A stretch of DNA of 64,000 bases from Paenibacillus sp. CC-CFT747 (GTDB lineage Bacteria; Bacillota; Bacilli; Paenibacillales; NBRC-103111): NCBI GenBank assembly GCA_030323305.1, contig CP106741.1, forward strand, positions 4,215,501 to 4,279,500, in the 5' to 3' direction. The position numbers and the translations under genes were made by a program. Of the stretch, positions 1 through 9,937 are shown in pieces. The notes beneath the pieces were generated by a model. It worked only from the letters and a program-made list of their open reading frames with translations. It ran no database searches and was not told where the DNA came from. Position 1 is the stretch's first letter. Every line of letters starts with the position of its first letter.

Positions 1-98
1 GTGACATCCTCCTGATGCTTCATGACTCGTTCCGGAACTTTGAGGACTTTCTGAAGGAAATGAACCGCAATCCGGGCCGTCTCAAGAAGGTCGATTAA
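1..98 (+). CDS. C-terminal end of an unidentified protein (cut by window start)
   Basis: An open frame enters from the left edge (codons beginning at base 3) and ends at TAA 96-98. The visible 31 residues read as a mixed helical tail with DSFRNFEDFLKEMNRN and a basic end, RLKKVD. A clear intrinsic terminator follows, which supports a real gene end. Too little is visible to name the family. Confidence 0.6.
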   Translation, partial: DILLMLHDSFRNFEDFLKEMNRNPGRLKKVD

Positions 99-115
99 GG
101 ATAGGGAATAAGAGG

Positions 116-143
116 TTCGGGCCGTCAAGGCCCGGATCTTTTT
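116..143 (+). terminator. Intrinsic terminator
   Basis: An 8-bp GC-rich stem (116-123 with 129-136, one G-U pair) closes a 5-base loop and runs into a T-rich tail. It ends the gene entering from the left edge. Confidence 0.8.
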
Positions 144-195
144 ATAGAACGGGGAAATGCATCCCGCTGTAGGCAGCGGAGAGGTTTGTTTAGGC

Positions 196-1265
196 ATGGC
201 CAATTATACGGAAAGCGGGGCGTTCGGAATGGGAGAAAGCTTGGCAATCGTCAAACGAGGCAATCAATGCGAAAGCCTTCACAAAGGATCAGCAGCCGTC
301 ATGGACAGCCGGGGGACCCTGCTTTACCACATCAGTGATCCGGAGCATGTTTATTTTTCCCGTTCCACCATCAAGCCGATTCAAGCCATCCCCCTTCTGG
401 CATCCGGAGCCGCCGAGCGGTTCGGCTTTACGGATAAGGAAATCGCCATTTGCTGCGGTTCCCACGATGGACAGGATATGCACACGGCAACCATTAAGGA
501 AATACTGAAAAAGCTGGATTTGGACTCAGAGGCTCTCCAGTGCGGGATCCACCCGCCTTACAACAAGGATGTCGCTAACCGGCTGATCCGGGAAGGCAAA
601 GAGCCTTCTCCCTGCATAACAACTGTTCGGGCAAGCATACCGGCATGCTGGCGGTCTGCCTGCACAAAGGATGGGACCTCGGCACCTATTACCATCCGGA
701 TCATCCGCTTCAGAAATGGATTGCCAGCATCCTGGCCGAGCTCTCGGGGATGGACCCGGAGAATCTCATTGCCGGGACGGATGGTTGCGGGCTTCCTACT
801 CATGCAATGCCGTTGTCCCGGCTGGCACTGGCTTATGCCCGGTTAAGTGATCCTTCCTCCGTGGAAACGGACGAATATCGGGCGGTTATCCCGCGAATCA
901 CCTCGGCTATGACCCGCTACCCTTCTATGATCGGAGGAGCCAAGGAATTCGACACGGACATGATTAGCCTCGCTCAAGGGAGAATGATCTGCAAGGTAGG
1001 AGCGGAAGGAGCTTACTGTATCGGTTTACTAGACCGGGGAATCGGAATAGCGTTCGATATCGATGACGGGGGAACCCGGGCGGCTTATCCGGCAGCCGTC
1101 GAAATTCTCACCCAGCTTGGAGTGCTTACGGAGGAAGAGCGGGACAAGCTTGAAAGCTATCACAAGCCGCAAATGACCAACCACCGCGAGGAACCCATCG
1201 GAGCCATCGAGCCGGTCCTTAAGCTTCAACCCGCTGGGGAGAAGCGGATTCGGGCGGCCGAATAA
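196..1265 (+). CDS. Asparaginase (asparaginase II family), frameshifted in this sequence
   Basis: Homologous to the bacterial/fungal-type asparaginase II family (not the AnsA/AnsB fold), which hydrolyses L-asparagine to aspartate and ammonia. Visible family blocks are HKGSAAVMD, the SRSTIKPIQAIPLL segment, CCGSHDGQ, the NNCSGKHTGM block and AGTDGCGLPTHAM. The reading frame changes near 610-612. Adding one C to the CCC run there joins the two halves and restores LHNNCSGKHTGM exactly, so an assembly error is more likely than a pseudogene. Start chosen at ATG 196, preceded by a GGAGAGG; ATG 229 is the alternative and fits the usual family N-terminus better. Product about 356 aa, cytoplasmic by lack of a signal peptide. 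Confidence 0.87.
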
Positions 1266-1321
1266 TTTAAGGGAGGCAGCCCATCCTAAGGGGAGCATCA
1301 ACCCCAAAGGAGGCTGCACTC

Positions 1322-2311
1322 ATGAAAATTGGATTTTGGCGCTCCGCCGCGGCCGGGCTGCTTCTGCTTGCGGCAGCCGGCTGCGACGATACGCCTAACG
1401 GGACGGCGAATGACGGCGGAAGCCGGTACACGCCGGAAAACGGAGTAAGGAGCCATTATTATAAGGGCACGACAATGATCCGAGACAAGGACGGAGCCGG
1501 GAACATGGCGGGCAACGGGGTCGGCAGCGGTTCCGAAAGCCGCAATTCCACCGGCATGGGAGGTACCAGCAACAAAGGTATTTCCCCATTGGGGACCGGG
1601 GGAGCCAATCCGACCAACGATGGGTATCAGGGCGGGTATTCCACCGGGACGACCAACCGCTTCGGGGCTGCGGAGCAGAACGGCTCCGAAAAGAACCCGA
1701 CCGGGATGGATCCCCGGCTTATGCACCGCAACACCCGCATGGAGCTAAGTCCTTACCTCTCCGGCAAGATTGCCGAAATGCCCGAGATTAAAGCAGCCCA
1801 TGCAGTTGTTACGGATACATCCGTTTATGTAGCGGTCCAGCTGGAGGACGCGGCAGCCAAAAGTCTGGTGCCGGCCGGACAAGCGGAGGGCAGCGGAGGC
1901 GCCCCCAGCGGACTGGATGCGAGACACGATACCTTAAGCGGAATCGTGGGGAATTCCTACGATTATTACAATCAAGGACCCCGAATGAATCACAGTGGAT
2001 TGCCTGATGACATCCGGGAACGGATTGTGAAGAAGGTGCATTCATTAAGCAGTCCTAACCTGCAGCACGTGTTCGTGACGGCCAATCCCGAGTTTTTCCG
2101 GGAGCTGACCCGTTACACGACACCGGAGGTAAGCATCCGGGGGCTGAACGGGCAGGTGGAAATTTTCAATGCGTTGGCTTCCCGGCTATTCCCGGCTACC
2201 TCGGGGACGGGTGCCTACGGAGGAAGCACGAGCAGCGGATCGGCGGGAAACCTTATCGGTCCTTCCAATGGGGAGTTGAGGACCAAATCGGGCGTCGTCA
2301 GGGAGCAGTAA
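1322..2311 (+). CDS. YhcN/YlaJ-type sporulation lipoprotein
   Basis: The 329-aa product begins with a lipoprotein signal peptide (basic MKIGFWR, hydrophobic core, lipobox LAAAGC with Cys near residue 21), so it should be anchored on the outer face of the membrane. Residues about 25-140 are low-complexity, rich in Gly, Ser, Thr and Asn. The folded part (about 145-295) matches the YhcN/YlaJ spore lipoprotein family: a small domain containing MPEIKAAHAVVTDTSVYVAV and, near the end, ERIVKKVHSLSSPNLQHVFVTANPEFF. Members are found in spores and affect germination or outgrowth; the exact role is unknown. A strong AAAGGAGG precedes ATG 1322 and an intrinsic terminator follows. Confidence 0.82.
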   Translation: MKIGFWRSAAAGLLLLAAAGCDDTPNGTANDGGSRYTPENGVRSHYYKGTTMIRDKDGAGNMAGNGVGSGSESRNSTGMGGTSNKGISPLGTGGANPTNDGYQGGYSTGTTNRFGAAEQNGSEKNPTGMDPRLMHRNTRMELSPYLSGKIAEMPEIKAAHAVVTDTSVYVAVQLEDAAAKSLVPAGQAEGSGGAPSGLDARHDTLSGIVGNSYDYYNQGPRMNHSGLPDDIRERIVKKVHSLSSPNLQHVFVTANPEFFRELTRYTTPEVSIRGLNGQVEIFNALASRLFPATSGTGAYGGSTSSGSAGNLIGPSNGELRTKSGVVREQ

Positions 2312-2327
2312 CCGGATTTCCGAAGTA

Positions 2328-2353
2328 GGGCGGCTGCCGGCCGTCCTCTTTTT
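2328..2353 (+). terminator. Intrinsic terminator after the YhcN-like gene
   Basis: A 7-bp stem GGGCGGC / GCCGTCC (one G-U pair) with a 5-base loop, followed by TCTTTTT. Confidence 0.8.
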
Positions 2354-2455
2354 ATCAGGAAATTACGGAACAGCCCGTCCGAACTTCTTTTGTTTTTTGG
2401 AATAGAATTTGCTAGTATAGATGAAACCTAATCTTGGAAAGAAGGAGGAGCGCCC

Positions 2456-3205
2456 ATGGAGAGGCAGTTAATCCTATTCGATATGGACGACACCTTGATT
2501 CACTGCAACAAATATTTCGATCTGGTGCTGGAGCAGTTTAAGGACCAGATGACCACCTGGTTCGCTTCCTACCGGATCGATCCGAAAGAATTCGAGGACA
2601 AGCAGCTCGAAATCGATACCATCGGCGTGAGCCAATTCGGGTTCACCGAGGACCATTTTCCCCAGTCTCTAGTCGAAACGTATGAGCACTTTGCCAAGAT
2701 GACGGGCCGCTCCCAGAACGAGGAAGAGAAGAAATGGCTGCTCCAGATCGGCAAATCGGTCTACGAGGCCGAGGTGGAGCCCTATCCCTATATGGTAGAG
2801 ACGCTGGAGGAGCTCCAGGCGGATGGCCATACGCTGTATTTATATACCGGCGGGGTGGCCGCCATCCAGCAGCGTAAAGTCGAAGCCTTCAAGCTGGAGA
2901 CATTTTTCGGGAACCGGATCTTTATCCGCCAGCACAAAACGACCGCCTCCCTTGAGCGGATCCTCACGGACCATGGCTTCGACCGGTCCAAAACGTGGAT
3001 GATAGGAAATTCGATCCGGACGGATATTATTCCGGCGCTGGAAACCGGCATTCATGCTATCTACATTCCGGCCATGACCGAATGGCAGTATAACATGATG
3101 GAAATCAACGTCAAGCCGCAAGGTGCGTTCTATACCGTCCCGGCGCTTACCGACGTGCGGGAAACGATAAAAGGATACGTGGAAGAGAAGCGGAAGACCG
3201 GCTGA
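2456..3205 (+). CDS. HAD-superfamily hydrolase
   Basis: A 249-aa cytoplasmic protein with the haloacid dehalogenase core: motif I FDMDDTL at residues 8-14 (nucleophile Asp and second Asp), a helical cap of about 95 residues, motif II YLYTGG near 125, a Lys before motif IV, and a late motif WMIGNSIRTDI in which the usual GDS.. DD pattern is varied to GNSIRTD. Most relatives are small-molecule phosphatases; the substrate cannot be told from sequence. ATG 2456 has a strong AAGGAGGAG in front. It stands alone between two terminators, in the position that gpr holds upstream of spoIIP in Bacillus. Confidence 0.85.
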   Translation: MERQLILFDMDDTLIHCNKYFDLVLEQFKDQMTTWFASYRIDPKEFEDKQLEIDTIGVSQFGFTEDHFPQSLVETYEHFAKMTGRSQNEEEKKWLLQIGKSVYEAEVEPYPYMVETLEELQADGHTLYLYTGGVAAIQQRKVEAFKLETFFGNRIFIRQHKTTASLERILTDHGFDRSKTWMIGNSIRTDIIPALETGIHAIYIPAMTEWQYNMMEINVKPQGAFYTVPALTDVRETIKGYVEEKRKTG

Positions 3206-3232
3206 CCGAGGCCGCTTCCGGCAGACGCCGAT

Positions 3233-3268
3233 AACCGGAGGGGAATTATTCCCTTCCGGTTTTTTTTG
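3233..3268 (+). terminator. Intrinsic terminator after the HAD hydrolase gene
   Basis: A long imperfect stem (AACCGGAGGGGAA against TTCCCTTCCGGTT) followed by eight T residues. Confidence 0.93.
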
Positions 3269-3371
3269 CATTTTCTTTTACTAGAAAGGAGGTTCTATCG
3301 AATCCGGCCGGCTCATAGATTGCTATTAGATAGATTATTAGACGGCAATCGAGGAACGGAGGAATCAAACG

Positions 3372-4603
3372 ATGAAGTGGACCGCCTTTACTTTGGATTT
3401 GAGCCGAATCCGCAAGTTCGTTCAGAATATGGGGGTGCTGGGTAAAACGTTTCTTATTCTTTCCACTAGCACCTTTCTCTTATTTGTTCTTCTCGGTCTG
3501 GCCGGCTACGGGAATGCGAGATGGAAGAGTTCTCCCGCTTCCTCTATGAAAGGAATAGCCGCTTCGCTGTCCAGCGATTTTTTTATGGATATCATCGGTC
3601 TGGAGGTGCCCCATGTACAGGAGGACCGCATTCAATCGACCTTCTCGCAGACCAACATTCTGCGCTTCGTGTTCCGGGTGATGACCGACATTAACCCCCG
3701 CGATCCCAAAACGATGCTTGCCCACGAGGTTCCGGGGCTTGCCGGGGAAGCTCCCTATCTGCTTCGCAAAACAAGCGGCACCGATCCGGACGGAGGCCCG
3801 CAGGATTATCCGCCTCCCGTTCAGAAGGATCCCAATTCGAGCGGGGCCGGGGAGCGGCCAGTACTCAGCCAAGCCCATCGCCCACTCCGCAGCCCAGCCC
3901 GACCGCTACGCCGGCTCCTCCCAAGAAATCGACGGACGGCAAGAAGGTGGTCATGATCTATCATTCGCATAACCGGGAGTCGTTCCTTCCGGAGCTCGGG
4001 ATCAAGGACCCGAACAGCGCCTACGACGCCAAGGTCAACATTACCCAGGTAGGGAAGCGCCTTGCGGACAAGCTCGAGGAGCTCGGAGTAGGGGCGGTGA
4101 GCTACAACCAGGACTATACCGCTATCGAAAAGGACTTTTCTTTTGCTTATTCCTACAAATATTCGGGAAAAACCGTGAAAGAGGCCTTTGCCGCCAATCC
4201 GGATATTAAATTCGTCTTCGACCTTCACCGGGACTCGGAGGATCGCAAGAAAACGACGACGACGATAAATGGCCAGGATTACGCCCAAGTCTTCTTCATC
4301 ATCGGCCAGAAGAACCCGAACTGGGAAAAGAACGAGCATTTCGCCTCCCAAATTCAGGAGAAGCTCGAGCAGACGATGCCCGGACTATCCAAAGGCATCT
4401 GGGGCAAAACCGCCCGGGACGGCAATGCCGAATACAACCAGTCCCTTTCCCCGAACAGTGTGCTGATCGAAATTGGGGGCCCTTATAACACGCTCGAGGA
4501 GTGCTACCGGACGGCCGACGTGATGGCCAAGGTGATCGCGGACCTGTACTGGGACGCCGAGAAAGTAAATGCTCCGGCGGCCGATGCCAAGAGCAAAAGC
4601 TAG
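3372..4603 (+). CDS. spoIIP: Stage II sporulation protein P (SpoIIP), frameshifted in this sequence
   Basis: SpoIIP is the membrane-anchored peptidoglycan amidase/endopeptidase that works with SpoIID and SpoIIM during engulfment in the mother cell. Visible: one N-terminal membrane segment (about residues 23-45), a variable stalk, a Pro/Ser/Thr linker, and the catalytic domain beginning VVMIYHSHNRESF (metal-binding His) and containing DLHRDS and, late, LIEIGGPYNTLEE. The frame breaks near the GGGG at 3850-3853. One added G joins the stalk to the Pro-rich linker and the catalytic domain with no stop. ATG 3372 has an AACGGAGGAA site. The gene precedes yqxA and lepA as in Bacillus. Confidence 0.93.
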
Positions 4604-4616
4604 AGAGGAGAAGAGC

Positions 4617-5019
4617 ATGAAACATTTTACCGCCAAGCTCGTGATCTTCTCGCTGCTGCTGGGCTTCGGAATCTTCTTCGGGGTGGATATGGCGGCCAAG
4701 GGAAGGACCCTGGGCCCGCGGCCGTCCATAGGGGGTTCGGATTCCCGTGCATACTCCAGCGCCCAAGGAAACTCCGCAGCCGACGGCAACCCCCAAGACG
4801 CCTGCCTCCAAACCGGCTCCGGCCTCCCAGGCAACCGCCCCGGCGGCAGGGAAGCAGCCGGCTGCCGTTCCGGCCATGGCCTCCATATCCAGTGACGAAG
4901 AAGCCGATAACGATTCGTTCCTCAACCGGCTGAACAATAAGATCGGGGATGCTCTCCGCCGGACGGCCGCTGCCGTGTTCGGCTGGTTCGTTTCGGTCTT
5001 CAATGTCCTTCTGGAGTAG
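4617..5019 (+). CDS. yqxA: YqxA-like small membrane protein (DUF3679), frameshifted
   Basis: Lies between spoIIP and lepA, the place of yqxA in Bacillus. The N-terminus is one membrane segment ([20 protein letters not shown]). A Pro/Ala/Thr-rich linker follows, and the C-terminal part contains [28 protein letters not shown], an amphipathic segment typical of the family. The two parts are in different frames; at least two single-base losses are needed, most likely in the runs near 4700 and in GGGGG 4731-4735. ATG 4617 has AGAGAGGAGAAG before it. Function unknown; linkage to spoIIP suggests co-expression during sporulation. Confidence 0.72.
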
Positions 5020-5036
5020 TCCACGGCAAGCGCTCA

Positions 5037-5065
5037 TTGATGCCGCCTCCGCTACCTGCTATAAT
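5037..5065 (+). promoter_or_regulatory. Candidate vegetative promoter for lepA
   Basis: TTGATG (5037-5042), 17-bp spacer, TATAAT (5060-5065), about 30 bp upstream of the lepA start. Confidence 0.7.
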
Positions 5066-5095
5066 TACTCTTATTGTGAAATGCGGAGGTTAGGA

Positions 5096-6910
<1,815 letters not shown>

Positions 6911-6941
6911 TCGGTAACACCAATTATAAGTAAACCAAGCC

Positions 6942-6969
6942 GGCAGGAATCTTAGCATTCCTGCCTTTT
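6942..6969 (+). terminator. Intrinsic terminator after lepA
   Basis: A perfect 9-bp stem GGCAGGAAT / ATTCCTGCC with a 6-base loop, followed by TTTTA. Confidence 0.88.
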
Positions 6970-6991
6970 AGCATAGAAAGAAGGTCATTCC

Positions 6992-8148
6992 ATGGGAACC
7001 CCATCACCGGAAGCGGTGTACATTCACATCCCGTTCTGCACGAACAAATGCCACTACTGCGATTTCAATTCCTTTGTCCTGAAGGGACAGCCGGTCATGG
7101 ATTATTTGGACGGCCTCGAACGGGAGATGGAACGGACCGTTCAGGCCGTCCCGCCAGGGACCATCCGGACCATTTTCGTCGGCGGAGGGACACCAACCGT
7201 TCTGCTTCCCGATCAAATGGAACATTTTCTCCGTTTGGTCCGGACCTATTTCCAGACTCAGGCGGATGACATAGAGATCACCATGGAAGCCAACCCGGGT
7301 ACCACGGATGAAGAGAAGCTGTCGGTCATGAGAGCGGGGGCGTGAACCGCCTGTCGTTCGGTGTCCAGTCCTTCGACAATGCTCTGCTGGAAGCCATCGG
7401 ACGCATTCATAATACCGATGATGTCTACCGGAGCATCGAGACGGCCCTGAAGGTCGGCTTCACGAACTTGTCCATCGATTTGATGTTCAACCTGCCGAGG
7501 CAGACGGTGGACATCATGAGCCGGACGCTCGACGCGGCGCTCGCTCTGGATCTTAAGCATTACTCGATCTACAGCCTCAAGGTGGAGGAGAACACGCTGT
7601 TCCATACCCTGTACGAACGCAACCAGCTGCCGCTGCCGGAGGAGGAGGAAGAGATTGAGATGTTCCTCCTGATCATGGAGCGGCTGAAAGGCGCCGGCTA
7701 CGGCCAGTATGAGATCAGCAACTTCGCCCGGCCGGGCTACGAAAGCCGGCACAACATCACCTACTGGAAAAACCGTAGCTACTACGGGCTCGGGGCCGGA
7801 GCCCACGGCTACTGGAACGGCCTCCGCCATATTAACGTGAAAGGCGTGCAGCCGTACATCGACGCCACCCGGAAGGATTTGCCCCGCCTGGAGGTCAATG
7901 AAGTGAGCCGCCAGGAAGCGATGGAGGACTTCATGATGGTCGGCCTTCGGATGCTTGAGGGAGTGCGCGATTCCGATTTCCGCGGGCAATTTGGCGGGCA
8001 GAGCATCCGCTCGGTTTTCGGTGAGAGAATCGACAAGCTGGCCGCCGTTGGCCTTCTGACGGAAACGGAGTCAGGGGTCCGGCTGTCCGACCGCGGAATT
8101 CTTCTCGGGAATGAAGTTTTCGGGGAGTTTATTGGAATTTTGTCTTGA
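6992..8148 (+). CDS. hemW: Radical SAM heme chaperone HemW (HemN-like), frameshifted
   Basis: The N-terminus carries the radical-SAM cluster CTNKCHYC (CX3CX2C) and lacks the longer N-terminal extension of true coproporphyrinogen III dehydrogenase HemN, so HemW is the better name. Other blocks: VGGGTPTVL, MEANPGT, NRLSFGVQSFDN, NLPRQT and YEISNFARPGYESRHN. The frame breaks at GGGGG 7336-7340; one added G gives continuous AGVNRLSFG. HemW members bind heme and are thought to deliver it to target proteins. ATG 6992 follows AAGAAGG. It sits between lepA and hrcA as in Bacillus. Confidence 0.93.
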
Positions 8149-8180
8149 GCGTTTATTCGTCCTGTTGTATATTTATTCAT

Positions 8181-8217
8181 AAGTCCATTTTTCGCCAAAT
8201 GGGAAAAGTGGACTTTG
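8181..8217 (+). terminator. Possible terminator hairpin after hemW
   Basis: AAGTCCA (8181-8187) pairs with TGGACTT (8209-8215), with further A/T pairing inside. The T-tract is short (TTTGTCATATT), so termination is only probable. Confidence 0.5.
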
Positions 8218-8261
8218 TCATATTCGAATGACTATTTCATGATTATATAGGTGGGATCAAG

Positions 8262-8732
8262 ATGATCAACATGACCGTGACATGCAGGAAAGCGGAGGAA
8301 GGCGACCTGGACACCCTGGCAGCGATTATTCAAGGCTATGCGGAGAAAGGGATCATGCTGCCCCGTTCCAAGGAAATGCTCAAATATACATTAGACACTT
8401 TTGTGGTGGCGGAAGTGGACGGCAAGATGGTCGGCTGCGGATCGCTCTGCCAGCTGGGCAAGGAGCTCGTGGAAATCCGCTCCCTCGGGATCACGGACGG
8501 CTACAAAGGAATGGGCATCGGCCGGAAGCTGGTTACCTTCCTGGAGGGAGAAGCCCGCGAAATGGGCACTCCCAAGGTGATGGCGCTGACCTATGAGGTC
8601 GCGTTCTTTGAAAAAATCGGCTACACGGTTGTGCCGAAGGAGATTTTTCCGGAGAAGGTCTGGAAGGACTGCGTCCATTGCAAAAAGCAGGATTGCTGCG
8701 ACGAAATTGCCGTACTCAAACGGTTGGATTGA
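8262..8732 (+). CDS. GNAT-family N-acetyltransferase
   Basis: A 156-aa single-domain GNAT protein. Beta strands FVVAEVDGKMVGCGSL and VEIRSLGI lead to the acetyl-CoA pyrophosphate loop GYKGMGIGRKLV (Q/R-x-x-G-x-G/A signature, near residues 83-94). The C-terminal FFEKIGYTVVPKEIFPEKVWKDCVHC resembles the ArgA-type acetyltransferase group that includes the short amino-acid N-acetyltransferases. The CVHCKKQDCC cysteines could bind metal. Substrate unknown. Its stop codon touches the -35 box of the heat-shock promoter that follows. Confidence 0.85.
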   Translation: MINMTVTCRKAEEGDLDTLAAIIQGYAEKGIMLPRSKEMLKYTLDTFVVAEVDGKMVGCGSLCQLGKELVEIRSLGITDGYKGMGIGRKLVTFLEGEAREMGTPKVMALTYEVAFFEKIGYTVVPKEIFPEKVWKDCVHCKKQDCCDEIAVLKRLD

Positions 8733-8733
8733 C

Positions 8734-8763
8734 TTGACAACCAATGTTTGGGTTTGGTATTTT
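8734..8763 (+). promoter_or_regulatory. Vegetative promoter of the hrcA-dnaK operon
   Basis: TTGACA (8734-8739), an 18-bp spacer and TATTTT (8758-8763). It lies just upstream of the CIRCE operator, the usual arrangement for HrcA-controlled promoters. Confidence 0.82.
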
Positions 8764-8774
8764 TGTAGTATCGC

Positions 8775-8801
8775 TTAGCACTCATTAAAGAAGAGTGCTA
8801 A
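8775..8801 (+). promoter_or_regulatory. CIRCE operator (HrcA binding site)
   Basis: TTAGCACTC, nine bases, GAGTGCTAA: an exact match to the CIRCE consensus inverted repeat. HrcA binds it to repress the operon under normal conditions. It lies between the promoter and hrcA, in the transcribed leader. Confidence 0.98.
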
Positions 8802-8876
8802 CGATCTTATAGCAGAGACGACCCAATGGTACACGATGTCAGTTTTCCATTAGGAAGGCTTTCGGGAGGGGTTAAG

Positions 8877-9901
8877 ATGTTAACGGAACGCCAGAAGGCG
8901 ATATTAAGCGCGATAGTCGACGACTATATCCGCTCCGCCGAGCCGGTCGGTTCCCGCAGCATATCGAAGCGCGGGGACGTCGGGTTCAGCCCGGCCACCA
9001 TCCGCAACGAGATGGCGGACCTGGAGGAGCTCGGGTACCTGGAGCAGCCGCACACGTCGGCCGGACGGATCCCTTCCCATAAGGGATACCGGTATTACGT
9101 CGACCATCTGCTCAAATACGGAACCTTGTCCAGCGGCGAGCTGAATATGATGAAGGTTTTTTTGCTGAGAAAATGCAAGAGATGGAACAGGTGATCCAGC
9201 ACGTGGCGTCCATTCTCTCGGGGATGACCAATTATACGTCGATCGTCATGGGACCGGAGCTCTTCAACACCACACTGAAGCACCTCCAGATCATCCCGCT
9301 GAACGAACGGACGGCGGTGGCCATCATCGTGACGAGCACCGGGCATGTGGAGAACAAGACCGTCCAGCTGCCGGAAGGCATTCCGATGTCGGAAGTCGAG
9401 AAAATGGTCAACCTTCTCAATGCCCGGCTCGCGAACGTCCCGCTTCTGCATCTTCGCTCCAAGCTGTATAACGAGATCGGGGCGGAGCTGGGAAGGTATG
9501 TTTCCGGTTACGAAGAGCTGATGAAGGTCATGGAGAATGTCCTTGAAGGGGAAGAAGAGCACCGAATCTTCCTGAGCGGAACGACCAAAATGCTGGATCA
9601 GCCGGAATTCAAGGACGTAGTCAAGGTGAAGCATATTCTCGACCTGCTCGAAGAGACGCCGGCTCTCGTCAAGCTGTTTACCTCTCTGCCGGAAGGCATC
9701 CAGGTAAGGATCGGAAGCGAGAACCAGGTGGAGGCAATGAGCAACTGCAGCTTGATCACCGCGAGCTATTCGATCGACGGGCAATCGCTCGGAACGATCG
9801 GCATACTCGGCCCCACGCGGATGGAATACGCGAAAGTCATGAGCCTCCTGGACCACTTGTCCCGGGACATGACCCATATTCTCGGCCGTTGGTACAAATA
9901 G
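8877..9901 (+). CDS. hrcA: Heat-inducible transcription repressor HrcA, frameshifted
   Basis: N-terminal winged-helix domain ([20 protein letters not shown], then GSRSISKR and [18 protein letters not shown]), a GAF-like dimerisation domain, and a C-terminal [22 protein letters not shown] block typical of HrcA. The frame breaks at the T7 run 9157-9163. One added T gives [14 protein letters not shown], continuous with the second half, so the repressor is presumably intact in the organism. ATG 8877 has GGGAGGGG before it. HrcA represses its own operon through CIRCE and needs a chaperonin, GroEL in Bacillus, to fold. First gene of the operon. Confidence 0.96.
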
Positions 9902-9937
9902 CGGGCGCGTGACACCCGAGGAAAGGATACCCGCCTT

